Below are positions 14,642 to 22,852 of a stretch of 27,480 bases of DNA, one piece after another. Made by a program: the position numbers and the translations under genes. Origin of the DNA: an uncultured Paludibacter sp. (GTDB lineage: Bacteria; Bacteroidota; Bacteroidia; Bacteroidales; Paludibacteraceae). The notes beneath the pieces were generated by a model that had not been told where the DNA came from, ran no database searches, and saw nothing but the letters and a program-made list of their open reading frames with translations. Each line of letters opens with the position of its first letter. The first letter of the stretch is position 1. The DNA is taken from assembly GCA_937927845.1 (NCBI GenBank), contig CALFXE010000141.1, positions 1-27,480 on the forward strand. The letters run 5' to 3'.

Positions 14642-15754
14642 ATGCTTAAATATTTAATTGAAAAAGAATTTAAACAGTTCTTCAGAAATTCATTTCTACC
14701 CAAATTGGTCATTGCATATCCTTTTATAGTGATATTAATATTTCCTATTGTGGCAAATTTCGATGTCAGCAGTCTGAATATCAGTATAGTCGATAACGAT
14801 AAAAGTTCCTATTCAAGCAGGATGATTCGCAAGATCGAATCGTCGGGATATTTTCGCATTACCGATGTATCTTCCACTCACAAAGAAGCATTGAAAAGTA
14901 TCGAATTAAACGAGGCTGATGTTATTCTTGAGATACCTACTCATTTTGAGGCTGACTTAATACGTGAACAAGAAGCACAGGTGATGATTTCATCGAACAC
15001 TGTAAATGGGATGAAAGGTGGGTTTGCAGGTGCATATCTTAACGCAATAATAACCGATTTTAACTCACAAATACGTGGCGAAATTCTTCAATTCGATGTA
15101 GGAAAACAAGTCCCTTCTATGGAGATTGTTCCCCTCTATAAATTTAATCCGCACCTTACGTACTTAGTGTATATGATTCCGGCAATAATGGTAATGATAC
15201 TCTCGCTTGTATGCGGTTTTCTGCCGGCTATCAATATAGTTAGCGAAAAAGAAAGCGGAACTATCGAACAAATGAATGTTACGCCTGTGGGTAAAATTCA
15301 ATTTATACTGGCTAAGCTCATTCCTTATTGGGTTGTTGGTTTCGTGGTGCTTAGTATCAGCTTTCTTGCGTCGTGGGTCTTTTATAATTTTCTTCCGGTA
15401 GGAAGTTTTGTAACCTTATTCCTATTTACTTTCATCTTTGTATTGGCAATTTCCGGTTTCGGCTTAGTCATTTCAAACTATGCAAGCACTATTCAGCAGG
15501 CAATCTTCATGATTTTCTTCTTCGTGATTACCTTCATCTTTATGAGCGGACTCTATACGCCGGTTGCCAGCATGCCCGATTGGGCACAGTTAGTCAGCAA
15601 TATCAGTCCGTTGAAATATATTATCAATGCTTTCCGTCAGATTTATCTGAAAGGTAGTGGTTTTACCGATCTTATCATGCCATTTTTGGCACTTGCAGGT
15701 CTTGCTGTCTTCTTTAACGGCTGGGCTGTACTTAGTTATAGCAAGAAGACTTAA
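14642..15754 (+). CDS. ABC-2 type permease (YbhR-like)
   Basis: A 370-residue partner of the preceding permease with the same plan: an N-terminal helix (about 22-40), a periplasmic domain (about 42-175) and five C-terminal helices. The coupling stretch is SEKESGTIEQMNVTPVGKIQ (about 201-220). The last helix ends in a short basic tail (SYSKKT). It is the final gene of the exporter operon; its stop lies five bases from the stop of the convergent Wzi-like gene, with no room for a separate terminator. The two permeases are presumed to form a heterodimer in the inner membrane that works with the lipoprotein adaptor and the TolC protein. Confidence 0.92.
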   Translation: MLKYLIEKEFKQFFRNSFLPKLVIAYPFIVILIFPIVANFDVSSLNISIVDNDKSSYSSRMIRKIESSGYFRITDVSSTHKEALKSIELNEADVILEIPTHFEADLIREQEAQVMISSNTVNGMKGGFAGAYLNAIITDFNSQIRGEILQFDVGKQVPSMEIVPLYKFNPHLTYLVYMIPAIMVMILSLVCGFLPAINIVSEKESGTIEQMNVTPVGKIQFILAKLIPYWVVGFVVLSISFLASWVFYNFLPVGSFVTLFLFTFIFVLAISGFGLVISNYASTIQQAIFMIFFFVITFIFMSGLYTPVASMPDWAQLVSNISPLKYIINAFRQIYLKGSGFTDLIMPFLALAGLAVFFNGWAVLSYSKKT

Positions 15755-15759
15755 AACAT

Positions 15760-17418
15760 TTAATTAAAATTAAACTTTATGCCTGCTTCTAATCTTATAG
15801 ATGATAATTTTGATGTTTCCGACCAACTTATTGAGTTATATAACGGGTTGTGCTCTATATAATAACATATGCCGCCATAGAGCATAATGTTTGGTTGAAC
15901 AAAATATGCTGAGTTAATTCCTGAAGCAACAACAGCTTTGAAATCTTTAATATGTGTATGCTTATCCAACGGTTCTCTGACAATGTCAGTACCTACAGAA
16001 TATTGATAGATATAGTCATTGTCGGGATTTTTCCTGTGTACATAAACATTCACATTCCCTTTTGGATAAAACATTTTAAAACCTAAATATTGACTATTGC
16101 CGCCTGTTCCGTTACCTGCTCCTAACCATTGACCTCTATTAGTATATCCTTGTTTTATTTCATGATGAGCATAGAAGGTCGATGACCACTGAAACTGAAA
16201 ATCTTGTGACATTTCAAAATTTGATACTTCTAATAATAATTCACCTTTAATCGGTTGCTTGAATAAGTCGAAAGCAACAGACTTCCTCATTCCTGATGTA
16301 TAAACCATTGAATGAAAGGGGTATCTGATATATCCATCCAATCCCGGACTGTAATCATTTAAGCCAATTTCGGTGTATACTTCAAAACCTGCTGAAGGTA
16401 GTAAATAGTTGAAACCTACTGAAGCTCGCTGATCCCAAACATCTCTGCCCCCGTGAATATTCCCTGGTATATAAAATAAATCTCCTACTGAAAAAATTGA
16501 TACCAATTCCCAAGGACATAAAAAATTCCTATTAGCAAAAACATAAAAACCTTTTAAGAATGAAGGAGAATAACCTACTGTCAAGCCGGAAAGAAGTCTA
16601 TAATCATTTGATGGTATGGTGTCAAAATATTTTGATTCGGCAAGCTGACCTAACCACAAACGAACTTCAATTTTTCCAAAATCAATTTTTCCAATTTTTA
16701 TTGATGTAGGTTTTACACCAATATCAAATCTTGGATAAGATGGTGCATTATTGGAATGTAAAATGGGATTTATTTTCGCCGGACCTAACCATAAATACTG
16801 TGTTCCAACTCCCACAGTAAAAGCTTTGTTTGAATATCTAATTTCTGAATCTCCCCATCCGAAATCAAAAAATGATTTGTCTCCAAAACGTTGCGGTGCA
16901 TCAATAAATCTAACTCCATAATATCCATATTCTTGAGCCTTACCAATATATGTGTTACTTGTGAAGGCGACTTCAGGAGACATAAAAGCAAATCTCTGAT
17001 TCTCAGAAAAAGTAACTTCAGGTATGAATGTCAGTTCAAATCCTTTTTTTTCATATCTTAAACCTGCTGATAAATATGTGTTAAAACCTCTTCCCTGCCA
17101 TAGTAATCCATCATTTTGTCCATAAGGAGTAGCACTATTATATGAGGTATATAACTCTGGTCCGTAAAATATTAAAGATTTTATCTTTTTCGATGACCGA
17201 TTAGTAGAATTATTTAGCCAAAGATTATTTTTATCTTTTTTCAGCGCCCATTTTGAATCGGATAAGGTTTTGTAAGTGACAAACGAGCGTTCGGCAGTAC
17301 CGTCTAAAGCTAATAAATCAATATATGAGTATGTTTGAGATAATAATCTTTCTTGTGCTCTTGTTTGTAAGCAAAAAAATATTATTAATACCCAAAATAA
17401 TGTCAATCTAAATTTCAT
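15760..17418 (-). CDS. Wzi-family capsule assembly outer-membrane protein
   Basis: A 552-residue protein with a clear Sec signal peptide (MKFRLTLFWVLIIFFCLQTRAQ, likely cut after Ala21). The rest is rich in alternating hydrophobic and aromatic beta strands with an aromatic-poor C-terminal end (RLEAGIKFNFN), typical of an outer-membrane barrel. The spacing of stretches such as FTVGVGTQYLWLGPAKINPI, RFDIGVKPTSIKIGKIDFGK and FEVYTEIGLND fits the Bacteroidetes capsule assembly Wzi family. E. coli Wzi is a surface lectin-like barrel that anchors capsule. It lies 41 bases downstream of a glycosyltransferase gene on the same strand, probably one transcript. The family call is by recognition of these patterns; the precise glycan is unknown. 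Confidence 0.8.
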   Translation of the reverse strand: MKFRLTLFWVLIIFFCLQTRAQERLLSQTYSYIDLLALDGTAERSFVTYKTLSDSKWALKKDKNNLWLNNSTNRSSKKIKSLIFYGPELYTSYNSATPYGQNDGLLWQGRGFNTYLSAGLRYEKKGFELTFIPEVTFSENQRFAFMSPEVAFTSNTYIGKAQEYGYYGVRFIDAPQRFGDKSFFDFGWGDSEIRYSNKAFTVGVGTQYLWLGPAKINPILHSNNAPSYPRFDIGVKPTSIKIGKIDFGKIEVRLWLGQLAESKYFDTIPSNDYRLLSGLTVGYSPSFLKGFYVFANRNFLCPWELVSIFSVGDLFYIPGNIHGGRDVWDQRASVGFNYLLPSAGFEVYTEIGLNDYSPGLDGYIRYPFHSMVYTSGMRKSVAFDLFKQPIKGELLLEVSNFEMSQDFQFQWSSTFYAHHEIKQGYTNRGQWLGAGNGTGGNSQYLGFKMFYPKGNVNVYVHRKNPDNDYIYQYSVGTDIVREPLDKHTHIKDFKAVVASGINSAYFVQPNIMLYGGICYYIEHNPLYNSISWSETSKLSSIRLEAGIKFNFN

Positions 17419-17459
17419 AGGTGTGATATTAAATAGTTACAATATAAAATAAATAGCTG

Positions 17460-18284
17460 TTATTGTACTTTAACTAAACCTTGTTCGCAAAAGTATTTGT
17501 TTTGTTTCTGATTCAGCAGCATCTTATCTTTATTCTCTTTATTGGTAGTCCAATTTTTAGGATGATATAAATGATACTGAACCGCTAAGTTCCTTAAAGA
17601 CTTCATTTTATAGCCCAATGCCTTAAATCTCCACGCAATATCTGTGTCTTCTCCAACCGAAGGATTTATATAAGTTTCATCAAAACCATTTATTGAATAA
17701 ATTGCCTTTTTAGAAAAAGACATATTACATCCTAACAGATAATTGAATTTCCTAAGTTTTGGGATAAAAAACAATAAACTTTTTGGAGATACGAAAAACC
17801 CTTCTTCTATATATAAAACATCACCTTTTCCGAAAAACAGTTTCTTCAAGATAGAATATTGCATTTTTCTAATACTTTCCGGAGATTTTTCCTGCAATTC
17901 TTTTGAAGATTTTTCGTCCAATTTAACTCTTCTACCGGATAAGATTACATTATCCTTAGCATAACGCAAATGCATTTCAACAAAACGAGGGTGCAGAACA
18001 CAGTCACCATCAATAAATATTAACCACTCTCCAGATGCATTACGGATTGCATTATTTAATGCCGTATTTTTTCTCCAGCCGATATCTTCCAGAGTCAGAT
18101 GCTTGTAATCATTTGAAAATGAATAAGTCTCAATAAACTCTTTCATTTTAGGATTGTTGCCATCTTCAGAAATAATGATTTCAAAACTTTGTATACTTTG
18201 TTGTTTCAGTGAATCTAAAATTAATTTTAGGAAATCAACGTTGTCATAAACGGAAACTATAATAGTTGCTTTTTTAAACTCCAT
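17460..18284 (-). CDS. Family 2 glycosyltransferase
   Basis: A 274-residue cytoplasmic GT-A enzyme starting at ATG 18284 (MEFKKATIIVSVYDN); a TTG eight codons upstream is less likely. The nucleotide-sugar fold begins with TIIVSVYDNVDFLKLILDSL, a metal-binding DGD lies in WLIFIDGDCVLHPRF, and the acceptor-side motif GEDTDIAWRFKALGYKM is near residue 212, as in GT2 enzymes with a galactosyltransferase-like C-terminal domain. GCNMSFSKKAIYSINGFDE just before it is the usual companion motif. No membrane segment is present. Probably adds one sugar to a surface polysaccharide; donor and acceptor cannot be predicted. A promoter box at 18357-18364 lies upstream, and the Wzi-like gene follows. Confidence 0.9.
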   Translation of the reverse strand: MEFKKATIIVSVYDNVDFLKLILDSLKQQSIQSFEIIISEDGNNPKMKEFIETYSFSNDYKHLTLEDIGWRKNTALNNAIRNASGEWLIFIDGDCVLHPRFVEMHLRYAKDNVILSGRRVKLDEKSSKELQEKSPESIRKMQYSILKKLFFGKGDVLYIEEGFFVSPKSLLFFIPKLRKFNYLLGCNMSFSKKAIYSINGFDETYINPSVGEDTDIAWRFKALGYKMKSLRNLAVQYHLYHPKNWTTNKENKDKMLLNQKQNKYFCEQGLVKVQ

Positions 18285-18356
18285 TATTTGATATTCTATT
18301 TCAGTCAATAAATCGTTTTTTTACAAAAAAGGATAAAGATAGGAAAAACAAGCTTA

Positions 18357-18364
18357 CAAAGATA
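18357..18364 (-). promoter_or_regulatory. -7 box of the GT2/Wzi transcript
   Basis: On the minus strand this reads TATCTTTG, an exact match to TAnnTTTG, about 73 bases before the GT2 start codon. No clear -33 box is seen. Confidence 0.55.
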
Positions 18365-18385
18365 ATATTATAAGAAAAAAATAGG

Positions 18386-18393
18386 TAATTTTG
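18386..18393 (+). promoter_or_regulatory. -7 box of the polymerase/Stealth transcript
   Basis: TAATTTTG matches TAnnTTTG and lies 16 bases before the ATG at 18410, giving a very short leader. It diverges from the minus-strand box at 18357-18364, so one intergenic region drives both directions. Confidence 0.55.
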
Positions 18394-18409
18394 TGTCAAA
18401 AATTTAATA

Positions 18410-19897
18410 ATGCAAAACTTTTTTTCATTTATTGTTCTATTTGTAGTCATTTTCCTCCTACTACTCATATATTTTATTTCTCTAGCCGGATTGATACATA
18501 TAGAACATGAAACATACGTAAAAATTATTTCACTTGGTATTTTCTTGGCAGGGGCAACTTGGTTGATAGTTAAAGAGGCTAAATGTTTTCTTTCTGAGTT
18601 AGGGCAACAAGACAGAAAGCAACTACAAATAATAATACCATTAATAATTCTTCTTATTTCATCAATTTTTCATAAAAATGTAGGTGTTTATGCAACCTTT
18701 TTGTTTGTGTTGTCTACATTAATTTATGCATTGAAAGAGAGAAAGTTATATAAGCCTAATAAGAGATATTATATTCTCTTTGCTTATGTTATCCTGATAC
18801 TTATGGGTACCATTGGAACTAAAAACGGATTTCATTTCCCTGATAGAATCCATACGTTATATTTTCTTCCTTTGTCTTTTTGCCTTTTCGATTTATCAAA
18901 AGAGACATTATTATCGATAGCTCGACTGTTTTTTAGGGTTATGTTGCTGTTTTTAGCTGTATGTATAGTATATTGGTGGTTCAATTTTTTAAATTTGGAT
19001 GCTAACTTCTTTGAGTGGATAACGGGTAAAATGGGATTTAATATTGATATGACAAATTGGGAGGCACAATATGCAATTCAAAAATCAATTCACTATCCGG
19101 CGTATTATTTTGTTAATTCATGGAGTTATTATTATCATCCTACTTACATTTCTCTCGTATTACTTTTCGCATTAGCTATTGGTTTTTATTTACATTATAA
19201 AAAAGAGAATTTAAGTAAAGTGTCAACTATAGAATTGACCTTATATTTCATAGCATGTTTTATTGTCTTAGCATTGATGGAGAGTCGCGTAGGATTTGTA
19301 GGTTTCTGTATCTTATGTGTAGCAACCAGTTTATACTATGCCAAGTTAAAAACACGATTATTTAAAACCGTTTTAATATTATATGTTATAGCAGGTGTGT
19401 TAATATTGTATTTTGCACAAAATATGATAGCCGGATTTTTAGCGGACGACGTACGTGATTCATTAACAAAAATAGCTATATCACATATAAAAGATAACTT
19501 CTGGTGGGGAGTTGGTTCGTTCGAAGAAGCTTCTGCTATTAAAAGTCAAATGACGATGATGGAAGGAATGTTCCCATTTTTAAGAGATAATATTAATTAT
19601 GTACATAACCAATTTCTTGGGAATATGGTGCAATTTGGGATCTGGGGATTAATAATGCTTTTAGTTTTGATGTTGGGAATACTTAGTTTCGCCATTAAAC
19701 AACGTTCATATTTATTACAAATGTTTTTTTTGATAATGTTCGTTTTTATGTTGATTGAGGAACCATTATATACTCAACCCGGTATTACTCGTTTTACAAT
19801 CTTTTTAACTTTCTTTGTGTCGATAAGCGATAGTAACATCAAAAGAAAGTATATTAATTTCGAGAATATATTTAGAAAAAACAATGATAATTATTAA
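18410..19897 (+). CDS. O-antigen ligase/polymerase (WaaL/Wzy_C family)
   Basis: A 495-residue inner-membrane protein with about 11-12 transmembrane helices and one larger periplasmic loop (about residues 340-400). The family's key positions are visible: HPTYIS at 243-248, ESRVGF at 291-296 with Arg293, and VHNQFLGNMVQFGIWG from 398, with His399 in the usual active-site loop. Proteins of this family either join finished O-antigen to a lipid acceptor (WaaL) or polymerise repeat units (Wzy); sequence alone does not tell which. It overlaps the following Stealth gene by 14 bases, so the two products probably act on the same glycan. Confidence 0.85.
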   Translation: MQNFFSFIVLFVVIFLLLLIYFISLAGLIHIEHETYVKIISLGIFLAGATWLIVKEAKCFLSELGQQDRKQLQIIIPLIILLISSIFHKNVGVYATFLFVLSTLIYALKERKLYKPNKRYYILFAYVILILMGTIGTKNGFHFPDRIHTLYFLPLSFCLFDLSKETLLSIARLFFRVMLLFLAVCIVYWWFNFLNLDANFFEWITGKMGFNIDMTNWEAQYAIQKSIHYPAYYFVNSWSYYYHPTYISLVLLFALAIGFYLHYKKENLSKVSTIELTLYFIACFIVLALMESRVGFVGFCILCVATSLYYAKLKTRLFKTVLILYVIAGVLILYFAQNMIAGFLADDVRDSLTKIAISHIKDNFWWGVGSFEEASAIKSQMTMMEGMFPFLRDNINYVHNQFLGNMVQFGIWGLIMLLVLMLGILSFAIKQRSYLLQMFFLIMFVFMLIEEPLYTQPGITRFTIFLTFFVSISDSNIKRKYINFENIFRKNNDNY

Positions 19898-20846
19898 AAA
19901 TGGGGAAACAGTGAAAGATATTGATTTAGTCTATCTTTGGGTTGATGGGAGCGATCCTGAGTGGTTAAGGAAAAAACAACAGGCTTGGAATAATTATAAA
20001 GCTGGTGTGCCTGAAAATCCTACGGGACGTTATGTATCCAACGATGAGATAAAATATTCTTTACGATCAATAGAAAAGCATTTGCCATGGATTAGAAAAA
20101 TATTTATTGTTACTGATAATCAAATTCCTTCATGGTTAAACAGCGATAATTCAAGAATTCAAATTATAGATCATAAGGATATATTGCCTGAAATAGCTCT
20201 TCCATGTTTTAACTCTTCAATAATTGAAATGTTTATTTACCGTATACCCGGTTTGTCCGAAAAATTTCTTTGTGCTAATGATGACACATTCGTTAATGCT
20301 GATCTGTTACAGTCTTTCTTTTTTACGGAAGATGGACTGCCGATTATAAGATTTCAATATCAATTTGCACATAAAACAGAGATAAGACTTAAAAAACTAC
20401 TAAAAATACCGATTAATAATTACCGATTAAGTATCTATAATTCTTATAACTTAATAAAAAATAAATATGGGAAACATTATCATGGCGTTTCTCATCATAA
20501 TATTGATGCATATAAAAAACAGATTTTCAAAGAGGTAGTTGAGGTAGTTTTTAAGGATGAACTATCAAATGTATTACCTAATCATTTTAGGTCTCCGTTA
20601 AATATACAACGCATTATTTTTCAACTTTATGCATTAGTGACAAAGCAAGGCTATTTGAAATATGTTAACAGAAAAGAGTCGTGTCGTATTCGTGTCCACA
20701 ACCCTGATTTTATGAACCTTATATTGAAGCATCAACCAAGTCTGTTCTGTTTGAACGACACAGAAAAAGCTACTGATGATGACAGGGCACGGATACGTCC
20801 ATTTTTGGAAGCCTTATTTCCTGAAAAATCATCATTTGAAAAATAA
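19884..20846 (+). CDS. Stealth family sugar-phosphate transferase (capsular polysaccharide phosphotransferase), copy A
   Basis: A 320-residue protein with all four Stealth conserved regions. CR1 is IDLVYLWVDGSDPEW (13-27). CR2 spans about 50-85 (NDEIKYSLRSIEKHLPWIRK, then IFIVTDNQIPSWL) with the acidic NDD at 132-134 following it. CR3 lies around 198-235 (HYHGVSHHNIDAYKK). CR4 is QPSLFCLND at 284-292. Stealth enzymes transfer hexose-1-phosphate from a nucleotide sugar to make phosphodiester-linked capsules; GlcNAc-1-phosphotransferase is a relative. It starts 14 bases before the end of the polymerase gene. It ends 20 bases from the stop of a second, convergent Stealth gene with which it shares CR1-CR4 but little else. 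Confidence 0.93.
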   Translation: MIIIKNGETVKDIDLVYLWVDGSDPEWLRKKQQAWNNYKAGVPENPTGRYVSNDEIKYSLRSIEKHLPWIRKIFIVTDNQIPSWLNSDNSRIQIIDHKDILPEIALPCFNSSIIEMFIYRIPGLSEKFLCANDDTFVNADLLQSFFFTEDGLPIIRFQYQFAHKTEIRLKKLLKIPINNYRLSIYNSYNLIKNKYGKHYHGVSHHNIDAYKKQIFKEVVEVVFKDELSNVLPNHFRSPLNIQRIIFQLYALVTKQGYLKYVNRKESCRIRVHNPDFMNLILKHQPSLFCLNDTEKATDDDRARIRPFLEALFPEKSSFEK

Positions 20847-20866
20847 AATTCTCGATAAGACAAATA

Positions 20867-21862
20867 TTACAACTCAAAATCTGATTTATCAGGAAGAATA
20901 CTATCAAACGATGCTTTTAATTCTCCTAATACTTTATTATAATTACGAATATGAACGTTGTCGTTCAGACACACTAAAGAATAAGATTGCTCACGTACAG
21001 CTTTTATCGCCTTAGCCGATTTAATCAACAGCGGAAACATTTTTGTGTCCTGATAAGTGTTGTAAGGATTAAAATCGGAATTACAAATCTGCCAAGTTCT
21101 AAATAATTCAGGCGTATAGTCATTATTGCTTCTGAATCTATGAGTTGACATATCTTTTAACTCGTTGCCACATTTGCTCCAAATATCTTCAAAAGTCTTT
21201 TTAAGATATGGTTGAGCATTATGTGGAGTACGTAAAGTAACAAATTTATCGTAATTTCTTAACAAACGAGTCAGTTTTGCTTTTTTACCGTATGAAGGAT
21301 TAAGCCATTTATCATAATCTCGTTCAAATACTTCATCTTTATTAAAATGCTTGTTTATCAACCGTATATTGTTTTTTAGCATCTTTTCGAACTGAGATAA
21401 ACCGTAATTTGTACGAAACGCTGCTATATCATTAGGTAAATTATTTTTAAAAAAGCGAGTTTCGGGAGTGTCTCTTATTATAAAAACATCATCATTGAAG
21501 TAAACAAATTGATTGGCTAAATCAGGTATTTTATATAAATAAATCTCAATGACATTCGAATTAAAAACCGGCAAAAATTCATTAGGAATAAAATTTTCAT
21601 GATTCACCATTTTTAATTTTGGATGGTTGATGTTGAGCCAGTCAGGTTGCTGTCCGCAAGTTACGAAATGAATGTTTCTCACCCATGGAGCAAATTTTTC
21701 AACGCCACGAAACCAGTATTTTAACAAACCATAATCTCTAAATCGGGCTTCGGAAACTTCATTTTTTGTATTATCAATCTTACCGGAGTACTTGGCAAAA
21801 CTTTTTTTCCATGACGGATCATTCATATCAACCCATGTAATTACAAAATCAATATCCGCCAT
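20867..21862 (-). CDS. Stealth family sugar-phosphate transferase, copy B
   Basis: A 331-residue Stealth protein. CR1 reads IDFVITWVDMNDPSW (4-18). CR2 is about 40-76 (ARFRDYGLLKYWFRGVEKFA, then HFVTCGQQPDWL). NDD is at 123-125, CR3 falls in the segment around THRFRSNNDY, and CR4 is YSLVCLND near 296-303. It differs from copy A in the CR1 word (DMNDP versus DGSDP) and in the middle region, so it likely uses a different donor or acceptor. It lies on the minus strand, 33 bases after the GH16-like gene and in the same direction as gyrB. Tail-to-tail arrangement with copy A leaves 20 bases with no visible terminator. Confidence 0.92.
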   Translation of the reverse strand: MADIDFVITWVDMNDPSWKKSFAKYSGKIDNTKNEVSEARFRDYGLLKYWFRGVEKFAPWVRNIHFVTCGQQPDWLNINHPKLKMVNHENFIPNEFLPVFNSNVIEIYLYKIPDLANQFVYFNDDVFIIRDTPETRFFKNNLPNDIAAFRTNYGLSQFEKMLKNNIRLINKHFNKDEVFERDYDKWLNPSYGKKAKLTRLLRNYDKFVTLRTPHNAQPYLKKTFEDIWSKCGNELKDMSTHRFRSNNDYTPELFRTWQICNSDFNPYNTYQDTKMFPLLIKSAKAIKAVREQSYSLVCLNDNVHIRNYNKVLGELKASFDSILPDKSDFEL

Positions 21863-21895
21863 GTGTGTCTTTATATATTAATTAAAAATGTAATT

Positions 21896-22837
21896 CTAAA
21901 TCCATTGATAAACACGCACCCAATCTACTTCAAATAAGCCTTCATCACCATTTGATTTTTCAGGAATAAACGAATTGAAGACTAAAAACATCTTTTCTTT
22001 AGGGACTAAATTCCTTGTACGAAATACAACTATGTTGTTGATGTACCAAATAAGCTCATCATTTGTCCATTCGAGCGTGTAAATGTAATATTCAGATTGT
22101 TTTATACCTTTTACTGATGTAACTTCGCCTTTTTGATTATTTACGTACCCTACTTTAATTTCATCACCATTAAAATGGAATATGTTAATATGAGGTTCTC
22201 TTTTTTCTGTTCCCAACCAAAAAGCATGATTTATTTTACCGTTACATCTGATTTTTGCTTTAAATATACCTTTTTCTTGTCTGAAATTCTTTGCTGTTTG
22301 AATAACATCTGAAGTATAGGCATATTGTTTTTCAGCAAATCCTCTCGATGGATGCCATGCTGTAGCTTTAGTCGCTTCTCTTCTGGTTTGAATTTTTAAA
22401 ACACCTAATTTTGTAGATGTGTTATTACCTGAGTTATTAGCTTGCTTTTCGTTATAGAATGAATAGTTTTGAAGTAAATTTTCATTGCTGAAAAAGAAAC
22501 CAAAATTCCATAAATTATCCTCAGGGTTTTTCCAGTAAAAATCATCGCTAAAAGTCAGAAACGCATCTCGATTAGGCTTGTTGTTTTTAGCCACATTTTT
22601 TTTGTAAAACACAATATCAGGATGCTTTTCAAGTTCTTTAATCCTTAGTTTATTATGTTTTTTCGTGTCCTTAGATGCAAAACTGTTTGATAATAAAAGC
22701 TTTTTATATTCAGAAATGGCAGATGAATATTGCAATGACTTCAACTTCTCGCTTGCAATCAAGAAATCGACTTCATACTTCTCATACTTAGACGTTGGAA
22801 TAAGTATGCCAAATGCCTTTCTCCAGAATAAATTCAT
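21896..22837 (-). CDS. GH16-fold (concanavalin A-like) protein with replaced catalytic residues
   Basis: A 313-residue protein without a signal peptide. Residues 1-90 are a helical, Lys-rich segment (possibly TPR-like). Residues about 94-313 resemble the GH16 jelly-roll: KGIFKAKIRCNGKINHAFWL (about 189-208), then the catalytic-strand region, then YYIYTLEWTNDELIWYINN and the closing FEVDWVRVYQW. GH16 enzymes use ExDxxE on this strand; here the aligned word is HINIFH (216-221), so nucleophile, Asp and acid/base are His, Asn and His. The protein is therefore probably not a hydrolase; glycan binding or a new role is possible. It lies 15 bases after gyrB and just before Stealth copy B, so it probably shares their transcript. 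Confidence 0.72.
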   Translation of the reverse strand: MNLFWRKAFGILIPTSKYEKYEVDFLIASEKLKSLQYSSAISEYKKLLLSNSFASKDTKKHNKLRIKELEKHPDIVFYKKNVAKNNKPNRDAFLTFSDDFYWKNPEDNLWNFGFFFSNENLLQNYSFYNEKQANNSGNNTSTKLGVLKIQTRREATKATAWHPSRGFAEKQYAYTSDVIQTAKNFRQEKGIFKAKIRCNGKINHAFWLGTEKREPHINIFHFNGDEIKVGYVNNQKGEVTSVKGIKQSEYYIYTLEWTNDELIWYINNIVVFRTRNLVPKEKMFLVFNSFIPEKSNGDEGLFEVDWVRVYQWI

Positions 22838-22852
22838 TTATTAAAATTAATC

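Noticed and set aside
20776..21015. Plus-strand open frame across the junction of the two Stealth genes
   Set aside because: It overlaps both conserved Stealth C-termini, has no homology pattern and is low in complexity.
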